Of a stretch of DNA of 9,723 nt, positions 1-6,456 are shown piece after piece; the stretch's first letter is position 1; every line of letters begins with the position of its first letter. The notes beneath the pieces were generated by a model. That model saw nothing but the letters and a program-made list of their open reading frames with translations. It had not been told where the DNA came from and ran no database searches. The translations under genes and the position numbers were made by a program. This DNA is from Pseudomonadota bacterium (GTDB taxonomy: Bacteria > Pseudomonadota > Gammaproteobacteria > Steroidobacterales > Steroidobacteraceae), in contig JAJXZV010000154.1 in assembly GCA_021779875.1 (NCBI GenBank), positions 1 to 9,723 on the forward strand, written 5' to 3'.

Positions 1-156
1 ATGATGGAGCAGATCTTCATCGAGGGCCGCGCGCGCTACGGCGGCGCGGCCTGGTCGTCGATGATCGTGAAACTACTCGAGGACGCCATCGGCACGCCGC
101 TGCGCGCCTCCGGATTCCCGCAGCGGCTCGCCGACGGGCCCGCGCAGGAACGCTGA
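1..156 (+). CDS. C-terminal fragment of a probable NAD(P)-dependent 3-hydroxyisobutyrate-dehydrogenase-like oxidoreductase
   Basis: An open frame enters from the left edge and ends at TGA 154-156, leaving 51 residues. The leading ATG codons are most likely internal, so this is a partial gene. The visible tail (YGGAAWSSMIVKLLEDAIGT, then LRASGFPQRL) resembles the extreme C terminus of beta-hydroxyacid / 3-hydroxyisobutyrate dehydrogenase-like NAD(P)-dependent oxidoreductases, which close with a helix and an 'LRAxGFP' type ending. The Rossmann fold and catalytic lysine would lie outside the window, so family membership rests on this short similarity recalled by eye. It contains a CTA codon, a codon not seen in the five other genes here. 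The next gene is 186 nt away, so co-transcription with the TonB receptor is possible but not indicated. Confidence 0.5.
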   Translation: MMEQIFIEGRARYGGAAWSSMIVKLLEDAIGTPLRASGFPQRLADGPAQER

Positions 157-164
157 ATGGATCC

Positions 165-190
165 GATAATTGGCCGGGATAATTGGTCGG
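165..190. repeat. 13-bp tandem direct repeat upstream of the TonB-receptor gene
   Basis: Two adjacent copies, GATAATTGGCCGG (165-177) and GATAATTGGTCGG (178-190), match at 12 of 13 positions. They sit in the non-coding leader, end 3 nt before a TTGACA box at 194-199, and are AT-richer than their surroundings. The location suggests a paired protein-binding site (operator or activator site) for the receptor gene. That role is inferred. Confidence 0.6.
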
Positions 191-193
191 TAT

Positions 194-220
194 TTGACAT
201 GAGTACGGCGCTTTTAAAAC
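194..220 (+). promoter_or_regulatory. Possible promoter of the TonB-receptor gene (consensus -35, poor -10)
   Basis: TTGACA at 194-199 is a perfect sigma70 -35 hexamer. The downstream AT-rich stretch TTTTAAAA (212-219) gives only a weak -10, at shorter than optimal spacing (about 14-15 nt to TTAAAA/TAAAAC). The tandem repeat immediately upstream makes a regulated promoter plausible. Confidence 0.3.
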
Positions 221-249
221 GTCGGAGCGCTGTCTCACGAAGTTCACGA

Positions 250-258
250 TGTTATGCT
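250..258 (+). promoter_or_regulatory. Alternative extended -10 element (TG-T-TATGCT)
   Basis: TGTTATGCT has the TGN extension and a TATGCT hexamer. A start near 265 would give a leader of roughly 78 nt. No convincing -35 lies 16-18 nt upstream, so it is a competing candidate to the TTGACA-based promoter. Confidence 0.25.
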
Positions 259-342
259 CGGGAAAAAGCAGGGATTCTCGGGAGGGGCTCCGGCTAGTTC
301 GCTAGACCGACGAATAAGTTCTAAACCGTAGGGGATGGATGC

Positions 343-2976
343 ATGAACTCGAACCAAAAATTGACCTATGCGATCGCCGCCATTCTGGGCGGCACCGCCT
401 CCGGCGCAGCCAATGCCGCATCCGCGGCCGACGCGGGAGCGGCAGCCAGCGAGTCCACGGGCCTGCAGGAAATCGTGGTCACGGCGCAGCGCCGCAGCGA
501 GAATCTGCAGGACGTGCCCATCACGATCCAGGCCTTCACGGGCGAGACGCTCGGCAAGCTCAACGTCCAGACCTTCGACGATTTCGTGAAATACCTGCCG
601 AACGTGACCATGCCGACCAATGGTCCCGGCCAGGGCAACATCTTCATGCGCGGCCTGAGCGTCGGCTCCGCCGGCACCCAGTCGAGCGGCACGATCGGCG
701 GATTCCCGAACGTCGCCATCTACTTGGACGATCAGTCCGGCCAGCTCCCGGGGCGCAATCTCGACATCTACGCGGCGGACCTCGAACGCATCGAAGTCCT
801 CGAGGGCCCGCAGGGCACCCTGTTCGGCGCCGGCGCGCAGGCGGGCGTGGTGCGCTACATCACGAACAAGCCGAAGCTCGACGTCACCGAGGGCAACGTC
901 ACGGCCGGGTACGGCACCACGGCGGGCGGCGGCAACAACACCAACGTGGAGGCCATGATCAACCTGCCGTTGATCTCCGACACGCTGGCGGTGCGCGCGG
1001 TGGTCTACAACGACACGCGCGGCGGCTACATCGACAACGTGCCCTCGACCTTCACGCGCAAGGCGAGCGATCTCGGCATCCACTACGCGAACTATCCCTC
1101 CGGATGCGGACCGAAGACCACCCCGTGCCAGGTGCCGCCGGGCGCCTCGGTGATCAACAACTACAACATCGCGCAGAACGACATCAACCCGGTGACCTAC
1201 CAGGGCATACGTGCCGAGGCGTTGTGGAAGATCAACGACGACTGGAACGTGCTGCTCGCGCAGACCTACCAGAACATGAACGCCCAGGGGGTGTTCTACC
1301 AGATGCCCTATAGTTCCGACGGCGTGGCGCTGGCCCCGACGCAGGTGAGCCTGTTCAGCCCCTCCTACGACAAGGACAAGTTCGAGAACACGGCCTGGAC
1401 CCTGAACGGCAAGGTCGGGGACCTCAAGCTCGTGTACACCGGCGGCTACCTGGTGCGCAACGTCGACCAGGTGCAGGACTACACGAACTACGCGCGCGGC
1501 GTGTACGCCGATTACTATCAGTGCCACGGGGCGGGCGGCGGTCTGGCCTCGACCTGCTACTCGCCGCAGTCCTCCTGGCGCGAGCAGGAGCGCAACACCC
1601 ATCAGAGCCACGAGATCCGGCTGAGCACGCCGGACGATTGGCGCACCCGCGGCATCGTCGGCGCGTTCTGGGAGGATCAGGAGATCCAGGACCAGACCGA
1701 CTGGTCCTACAAGACGCTGCCGGCCTGCAGCGCCATCAACAACACCGGCTGCCTCACCAACGTGGGGCCGGTGCCCGGCTCGAGCACGACCAATCCGTCG
1801 ATCCGCAACGACAACACGGCCTTCTTCGAGGACGTGCAGCGCGGCTACAAGCAATACGCGTTCTTCGGTTCGTTCGACGTGGACCTGCTGCCCAAGGTGC
1901 TCACCTTCACCGCCGGCACGCGCTACTACCATTTCTCGAATTTCGAGCAAGGCACCGTGGTCAGCAGCTTCGGCTGCTACCAGGCTGGCCCCGCGCCGTG
2001 CACCTCGAACGCCCCGTACTCGGTCAATCTGGGCGCGGAGAACCTGCACTCGACCTATTCGGGATTCAAGAGCCGCGCGAACCTGACCTGGCACGTCACG
2101 TCGGACGCCATGATCTATTACACCTGGTCGCAGGGCTTCCGCCCCGGCGGCTTCAATCGCGAGGGCATCGCCGGCATCCCGGGCATCGACGGCGTCAAGC
2201 AATTCGTGACGCCGCTGCAGTACGGGTCGGATTCGCTCACCAACAACGAGTTGGGCTGGAAGACCGAGTTCTTCGAGCACCGCCTGCAGTGGAACGGCGC
2301 CATCTACCAGGAGAACTGGGACAACGTGCAGTTCGGGTTCTTCGACCCGGGCCAGACGGGCAATCTGTCCTTCGGGACGAACGGCCCGAACTACCGGATC
2401 CGCGGCCTCGAGACCTCGCTCACCGCCCAGCTCATGCAGGGCCTCACCGCCACCGGCGCGGCCTCGTGGAACAGCAGCGAGCAGACCAACTCGCCGTACC
2501 TGATCGCCAACAATCCGGCCCTGCTCACCAGCGCCAATCCCGCGGTGGTGGCGGAATACGGCAAGGCGATCACCGCCATCCCGAACCCCTACGGTCCGAT
2601 CGGCAGCCCGACCGCGAATTCGCCGCCGATCCAGCTGAACCTGCGGCTGCGGTATGAGTGGATGCTGAACGACTATCACGCCTTCGTGCAGGGCGGCGGC
2701 ACGCACACCGGGCACTCGTTCACCCAGGCGGGCAGCAACCCGTCGCTGTCGACCGGCGGCGCGATCAACACCACGCTGCTGCGCTTCGAGAACCCGGCCT
2801 ACTCGACCTTCGATGCCTCCATGGGCATCGCCAAGGACGCGTGGAACGTGCAGATGTACGGCCAGAACCTGGGCGACTCGCATGCCGCCGTGTTCACCTC
2901 GACGGCGCAATTCGCGGAGCAGCAGACTATCATTCGTCCGCGGGTTCTCGGGGTGAGTTTCGGCTACAAGTTCTGA
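343..2976 (+). CDS. TonB-dependent outer-membrane receptor
   Basis: This encodes an 877-residue outer-membrane active transporter that would import a scarce ligand using TonB/ExbBD energy. Residues 1-25 form a signal peptide (MNSNQK, hydrophobic stretch, cleavage expected after ANA). The TonB box EIVVTA is at 43-48. The plug domain spans about 50-177 and ends in the conserved block RIEVLEGPQGTLFGAGA (149-165) plus GVVRYITNKP. The remainder is the beta-barrel, closing with GVSFGYKF, a terminal Phe as expected for BAM-dependent assembly. There is no N-terminal STN signalling domain, so sigma/anti-sigma signalling is unlikely. All eight cysteines occur as four close pairs (255/262, 394/405, 462/470, 545/553), probably loop disulfides. 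The ATG is preceded by a good Shine-Dalgarno (AGGGGA, about 330-335). The ligand cannot be named: iron chelates, glycans and other bulky nutrients are all possible. Confidence 0.95.
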   Translation: MNSNQKLTYAIAAILGGTASGAANAASAADAGAAASESTGLQEIVVTAQRRSENLQDVPITIQAFTGETLGKLNVQTFDDFVKYLPNVTMPTNGPGQGNIFMRGLSVGSAGTQSSGTIGGFPNVAIYLDDQSGQLPGRNLDIYAADLERIEVLEGPQGTLFGAGAQAGVVRYITNKPKLDVTEGNVTAGYGTTAGGGNNTNVEAMINLPLISDTLAVRAVVYNDTRGGYIDNVPSTFTRKASDLGIHYANYPSGCGPKTTPCQVPPGASVINNYNIAQNDINPVTYQGIRAEALWKINDDWNVLLAQTYQNMNAQGVFYQMPYSSDGVALAPTQVSLFSPSYDKDKFENTAWTLNGKVGDLKLVYTGGYLVRNVDQVQDYTNYARGVYADYYQCHGAGGGLASTCYSPQSSWREQERNTHQSHEIRLSTPDDWRTRGIVGAFWEDQEIQDQTDWSYKTLPACSAINNTGCLTNVGPVPGSSTTNPSIRNDNTAFFEDVQRGYKQYAFFGSFDVDLLPKVLTFTAGTRYYHFSNFEQGTVVSSFGCYQAGPAPCTSNAPYSVNLGAENLHSTYSGFKSRANLTWHVTSDAMIYYTWSQGFRPGGFNREGIAGIPGIDGVKQFVTPLQYGSDSLTNNELGWKTEFFEHRLQWNGAIYQENWDNVQFGFFDPGQTGNLSFGTNGPNYRIRGLETSLTAQLMQGLTATGAASWNSSEQTNSPYLIANNPALLTSANPAVVAEYGKAITAIPNPYGPIGSPTANSPPIQLNLRLRYEWMLNDYHAFVQGGGTHTGHSFTQAGSNPSLSTGGAINTTLLRFENPAYSTFDASMGIAKDAWNVQMYGQNLGDSHAAVFTSTAQFAEQQTIIRPRVLGVSFGYKF

Positions 2977-2995
2977 GCCGGCTCCCGGCAACCCA

Positions 2996-3041
2996 CCGGG
3001 CGGGCGGGCGCGGGCTTTCGGCCCCGCACCCGCCCGCCCGG
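2996..3041 (+). terminator. GC-rich intercistronic hairpin (terminator-like, no U-tract)
   Basis: Arms 2996-3014 and 3023-3041 are inverted repeats matching at 18 of 19 positions (one C-A mismatch), with an 8-nt loop CTTTCGGC. It begins 19 nt after the TonB-receptor stop and ends 19 nt before the sulfotransferase ATG. There is no downstream T run, so it may be a factor-assisted or partial terminator, an mRNA 3'-end stabiliser, or a translation-control element for the next gene. A competing outer pairing, CCCACC 2992-2997 with GGTGGG 3049-3054, would extend the structure into the weak GGGA ribosome-binding site at 3052-3055. Confidence 0.5.
2998..3014 (+). other. Canonical G-quadruplex motif in the TonB receptor/sulfotransferase spacer
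   Basis: GGGCGGGCGGGCGCGGG contains four G3 runs (2998-3000, 3002-3004, 3006-3008, 3012-3014) with loops of 1, 1 and 3 nt, the short-loop type expected to be very stable. Because it is one arm of the inverted repeat, the - strand between about 3022 and 3047 also reads as a G-quadruplex motif. In the mRNA the G4 and the hairpin would be mutually exclusive folds. Confidence 0.55.
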
Positions 3042-3060
3042 CCCCCCTGGTGGGACGGTC

Positions 3061-5097
3061 ATGGCCGATGGGAGAGGTGAGCTGACTACCGACAACGCCC
3101 AGGCGCGCGCGGAGATTCCCGCGCCTTCGCCCGTCGAAGCCGAGGTGCTTCGCATCCGCGCGCTGCTCGAGCAGCGCCGGTTCCCCGACGCGCTCGAAGG
3201 GGCGCAGGCGCTCGTGCGCGCCGTGCCCGAGAACCGCGACGTGCTGTACATGACCGCCGTGGCCCTGCGCTGCCTCGGCCGCGTTCCCGAAGCCCTCACG
3301 GCCCTCGCCCGGCTGCAGGCCGTGCACCCGAATTTCAGCCGCCTGTACCAGGAGCGCGGGCACTGCTACGTCGCGTTGCGTGACGCGCCCAACGCCATCG
3401 AGGCGTTCCTGGTCGCCGTGAACCTCAATCCGGCGCTGCCGGCGAGCTGGCGCACGCTGCAGTCGCTGTACCGCATGACCGGACAGCCCCGCGAGGCGGA
3501 CACCGCCGGCGCGCACGTCGACACGCTCGCGCGCCTGCCGCCCGAGATCGTCGCCGCCACCGCCATGTTCTCCGACGGCGAACTGGTCCCGGCCGAGCGC
3601 ATCGTGCGCGATTACCTGCTGACGCACGGCGACCACGTGGAGGCCATGCGCCTGCTCGCCCGCATCGGCATGCAGCGCGACGTGCTGGACGACGCCGAGA
3701 CGCTGCTCGCGGCGGTCCTCGCCCTGGCCCCGGACTACCGGGCGGCGCGCTACGATTATGCCCTGACCCTGCTGCGCCGGCACAAGCACGCGCAGGCCCT
3801 CGAGCAGCTCGACCAGCTGCTCGCCCTGGAGCCCGACAACCGCGCCTACCGCACCACCTATGCGACCACCCTGGTGGGCATGGGCGACCACGAGCGGGCG
3901 CTCGGGATGTATCGCGGCCTGCTGGAGGGTGCCGCGCAGCCGGCCGAGCTGCACCTGTCCGTGGCGCACACGCTCAAGACCCTGGGCCGCCAGCCGGAGG
4001 CGATCGAGGCCTATCGCGCGGCCGCAGCCGCGCGGCCGAACTACGGCGACGCCTACTGGAGTCTCGCGAACCTCAAGACCTACCGGTTCCCGGACGACGA
4101 ATTGGCGCGCATGCGCGCCGAGGAGGCGGCGCGCGGCACGCCCCTGGTCGACCGCTACCACCTGTGCTTCGCGCTCGGCAAGGCGCTCGAGGATCGGGGC
4201 GAGTACGCCGAATCGTTCCGCTACTACACGCGCGGCAACGCGCTCAAGAGCGCCGAGATCCGCTATCGGCCCGAGCCCATCGAGCGCAACGCACGCCTGC
4301 AGGCCGCCGTGTGCACGGCGGAGTTCTTCGCGGCCCGCGCGGGCGTCGGCTGCGCGAGCCCCGAGCCGATCTTCATCGTCGGCCTGCCGCGTGCCGGTTC
4401 GACACTGCTCGAGCAGATTCTCGCCTCCCATCCGGCGGTCGAGGGCACGGCGGAGCTCGCCAACATTGCGCAGATCGTGCATGAGCTGCAGGGACGCGAG
4501 CAGATCGGCGAGGAGCCCCGCTATCCCGGGATCCTGCGCGAGCTGTCGCCCGCCGACTGCCTCGCGCTCGGCGAGAAGTATCTCGCGGATACCCGCGTGT
4601 ACCGGACCGGCAAGCCGCGATTCATCGACAAGATGCCCAACAATTTCCGGCACATCGGGCTGATCCACCTGATCCTGCCCAACGCGAAGATCATCGATGC
4701 GCGCCGCGAGCCCATGGCCTGCTGCTTCAGCAATTTCAAGCAGCTGTTCGCCTCGGGGCAGGAGTTCACCTACGGGCTCGAGGACATCGCCCGTTACTAC
4801 CGCTCCTACGAGGAACTCATGGCGCACTGGGACCGCGTGTTGCCCGGCAAGGTCCTGCGTGTGCAGCACGAGGATGTGGTCGAGGACCTCGAGGGCAACG
4901 TGCGGCGGCTGCTCGAGTTCTGCGGCCTGGAATTCGACCCCGCCTGTCTCGAGTTCCACAAGACCGAGCGCAGCGTGCGCACCGCGAGCTCGGAGCAGGT
5001 CAGACGGCCCATATTCAAGGAGGGCCTCGACCAGTGGCGCCGCTTCGAGCCCTGGCTGGGACCCCTGCAGGAAGCGCTGGGACCGCCGCGCGCCTGA
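3061..5097 (+). CDS. TPR-repeat sulfotransferase fusion (PAPS-dependent, TPST-like catalytic spacing)
   Basis: A 678-residue cytoplasmic protein without signal peptide or membrane segments. Residues about 30-400 are tetratricopeptide-type helical repeats, clearest at 96-129, 228-262 and 295-332, likely a substrate- or partner-binding solenoid. Residues about 436-670 are a Sulfotransfer_3-type domain that would transfer sulfate from PAPS. The 5'-phosphosulfate loop is GLPRAGST (441-448), and the 3'-phosphate region is IIDARREPMACCFSNFKQLF (544-563). Arg444 and Glu465 are 21 residues apart, the spacing of the catalytic Arg/Glu pair in tyrosylprotein sulfotransferases. Acceptor unknown; protein tyrosine, peptide, lipid and small molecule are all open. 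The ATG has only a weak GGGA Shine-Dalgarno 5 nt upstream. A stronger purine tract, GGGAGAGGTGAG (3070-3081), lies inside the frame, but no ATG/GTG/TTG follows it until GTG 3145, so the ATG is kept with some doubt. It is co-oriented with the TonB receptor, 84 nt downstream. Confidence 0.92.
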   Translation: MADGRGELTTDNAQARAEIPAPSPVEAEVLRIRALLEQRRFPDALEGAQALVRAVPENRDVLYMTAVALRCLGRVPEALTALARLQAVHPNFSRLYQERGHCYVALRDAPNAIEAFLVAVNLNPALPASWRTLQSLYRMTGQPREADTAGAHVDTLARLPPEIVAATAMFSDGELVPAERIVRDYLLTHGDHVEAMRLLARIGMQRDVLDDAETLLAAVLALAPDYRAARYDYALTLLRRHKHAQALEQLDQLLALEPDNRAYRTTYATTLVGMGDHERALGMYRGLLEGAAQPAELHLSVAHTLKTLGRQPEAIEAYRAAAAARPNYGDAYWSLANLKTYRFPDDELARMRAEEAARGTPLVDRYHLCFALGKALEDRGEYAESFRYYTRGNALKSAEIRYRPEPIERNARLQAAVCTAEFFAARAGVGCASPEPIFIVGLPRAGSTLLEQILASHPAVEGTAELANIAQIVHELQGREQIGEEPRYPGILRELSPADCLALGEKYLADTRVYRTGKPRFIDKMPNNFRHIGLIHLILPNAKIIDARREPMACCFSNFKQLFASGQEFTYGLEDIARYYRSYEELMAHWDRVLPGKVLRVQHEDVVEDLEGNVRRLLEFCGLEFDPACLEFHKTERSVRTASSEQVRRPIFKEGLDQWRRFEPWLGPLQEALGPPRA

Positions 5098-5117
5098 GGC
5101 GCCGCGCTCAGGGCGCC
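5098..5117. other. Short inverted repeat at the convergent gene junction
   Basis: GGCGCC at 5098-5103 and again at 5112-5117 (loop 5104-5111) form an inverted repeat spanning the 10-nt gap between the + strand sulfotransferase stop (5095-5097) and the - strand Rieske stop (5108-5110). An alternative 5-bp hairpin, GCGCC-TGA-GGCGC (5090-5102), surrounds the sulfotransferase stop. Neither has a T run, so a bidirectional terminator role is weakly supported. Confidence 0.25.
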
Positions 5118-6334
5118 CCGGCCTCCAGTCGCTGGCGCAGCCGCGTCCCGTACCAGTCGAGGAACTGCCGGCAGCCGGCCTCGTGCACGTCCGAATAGGG
5201 ACCCGGCTCGTAGGCCGGCGAATTCACGCCGATCTGGTTCTCCTGGCACACCCGGCGATCCTCGTCGTTGGTGGCCATCCAAACCTCGGTGAGCCGCTTC
5301 AGGTCGTAGTCCACACCCTCCACGGCATCCTCGTGAACCAGCCACTTCGTGGTCAATTGCGTCCGCGTCGGCGACAGCGGCAGCAGCCGAAAGGTGGTCG
5401 CGTGGTCCGCCATCACATGGTTCCAGGTCGTCGGGAAGTGGAACAGCAGCAGCGTGCCGACGTCCGGCTCGGTGACCGCATCCGACAGCGGGCGGCGGAC
5501 CGCGGCGCGCCCGTCCATGGTGTAGCAGGTGGCGCCCTCGATCAACGGGTAGCGCACGGTGCGGCATTGACCGTCGGCCGAGAGGCGGTACTGGCTCTCC
5601 AGGCCGATGGACTCCCACCGCGCCCACTTGGCGGCGATGCGCGGATTGGCGAAGCCGCCCGAGACGCCGGTGATGACCGGCTCCTCGGGAAAGGTGCGGC
5701 ACAGTTCGGGATGGTTGCCCGCGCAGTGGTAGCACTCGCGGTTGTTCTCCCAGACGAGCTTCCAGTTCGCCTCCTCGACGATGGTGCACTCGAAGGCCAC
5801 CTTGGTCCGGTGCAGGTGATGCGGCAGGAAGTACGGCTCCAGCTGACGGCGCAGGGGCTCGAAATCCGGGGCGACCGGCGCCAGGCAGATCCACACGTAG
5901 CCGCCGACGCTCGCACAGTGCACGGACTTGAGGGAGTACCGCGTCTTGTCGAAGCCGCCGTCCATGTCGCGCGCGGCGATCAGCCGCCCGTCGAGCGCGT
6001 AGGTCCACTGGTGGTAGGGGCACACGAGCCGCGGCGCGCTGCCGTGCTCGGTGGTGCAGATGCGCGATCCCCGGTGCCGGCAGGAATTGTGGAAGGCGCG
6101 CAGGCCTCCGTCGCGATCCCGCAGCACCACCACCGGATACTCGCCCACCTGCACCGTGAGGAAGCTGCCCGGCGACTTCAGCTCGCAGTCGTGGCCGGCG
6201 AACAGCCACTCCTTGTACCAGATCTCCTCGAGTTCGACCTGGTAGATCTGCGGATCGACGTACAGCGCGCGCTCGAGGGCGCCGCGCGGGTCGCGCCGTC
6301 TCAGTCGGTCGATCAGTTGGTCGCGCGCGTTCAT
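5108..6334 (-). CDS. Rieske non-heme iron oxygenase alpha subunit, quaternary-ammonium (GbcA/CntA-like) type
   Basis: A 408-residue oxygenase, probably removing a methyl group (as formaldehyde) from a quaternary methylammonium substrate such as glycine betaine. The N-terminal Rieske [2Fe-2S] domain has Cys85-Arg-His87 and Cys105-Pro-Tyr-His108. The C-terminal catalytic domain has the conserved NWK (190-192), then Glu200, His203 and His208. Asp359 in NDEDR is the likely third iron ligand. The bridging position holds Glu200, not the usual Asp. The 3- and 5-residue spacings match those in carnitine oxygenase CntA (Glu205/His208/His213, from memory). Start: ATG 6334 has GAGGA 7 nt upstream; an in-frame GTG at 6373 would add 13 residues but lacks that support. 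It lies 122 nt downstream of the regulator gene on the same strand, so co-transcription or its own regulated promoter are both possible. An electron-supplying reductase (GbcB-like) is needed but is not in the window. Choline, carnitine or stachydrine are alternative substrates. Confidence 0.9.
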   Translation of the reverse strand: MNARDQLIDRLRRRDPRGALERALYVDPQIYQVELEEIWYKEWLFAGHDCELKSPGSFLTVQVGEYPVVVLRDRDGGLRAFHNSCRHRGSRICTTEHGSAPRLVCPYHQWTYALDGRLIAARDMDGGFDKTRYSLKSVHCASVGGYVWICLAPVAPDFEPLRRQLEPYFLPHHLHRTKVAFECTIVEEANWKLVWENNRECYHCAGNHPELCRTFPEEPVITGVSGGFANPRIAAKWARWESIGLESQYRLSADGQCRTVRYPLIEGATCYTMDGRAAVRRPLSDAVTEPDVGTLLLFHFPTTWNHVMADHATTFRLLPLSPTRTQLTTKWLVHEDAVEGVDYDLKRLTEVWMATNDEDRRVCQENQIGVNSPAYEPGPYSDVHEAGCRQFLDWYGTRLRQRLEAGAP

Positions 6335-6456
6335 CGGAAGGTCCTCGGGCCGTAATCGTGGGGCGCCGCGCACGATATCAGCATTGCGCGCGCCGACCTT
6401 GCCCCGAGGCGACCTCTATTGCGATGGACACGACCGCGCTCGCACGCCCGTTCCGC
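6335..6456 (-). other. Spacer between regulator and Rieske gene
   Basis: This 122-nt non-coding stretch holds the Rieske ribosome-binding site (GAGGA on the - strand, 6342-6346) and no clear sigma70 promoter. Reading the - strand from 6400 down to 6373, it contains GGTCGG, CAATGC and TGAT in the same order as the inverted-repeat region upstream of the regulator gene, but with different spacing. No hairpin followed by a T run was seen after the regulator stop. Confidence 0.35.

Noticed and set aside
17..247. 76-codon - strand frame across the left-edge gene and leader
   Set aside because: Arg-rich, no recognisable domain, overlaps the oxidoreductase tail and the tandem repeat.
294..305. CTAG-TTCG-CTAG hairpin with a UUCG loop in the receptor leader
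   Set aside because: Only 4 bp, and the loop is closed by G-C, not the stabilising C-G pair; outer bases do not extend the stem.
2975..2984. Perfect palindrome GAGCCGGCTC overlapping the receptor stop codon
   Set aside because: Ten bases in very GC-rich DNA; no loop and no indication of function separate from the larger hairpin downstream.
244..4959. 1571-codon open frame on the - strand opposite the TonB receptor and sulfotransferase
   Set aside because: It is exactly codon-aligned with both + strand genes and stays open because they lack TTA, CTA and TCA. Its product is a low-complexity Arg/Val/Ala/Gly/His-rich string, while the + strand shows clear receptor and sulfotransferase motifs.
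4697..6355. 552-codon + strand open frame opposite the Rieske gene
   Set aside because: Codon-aligned antisense shadow. The - strand has complete Rieske and mononuclear-iron motifs.
6406..6416. GAGG-CGA-CCTC hairpin after the regulator stop as a terminator
   Set aside because: A 4-bp stem without a T run; far too weak to call a terminator.
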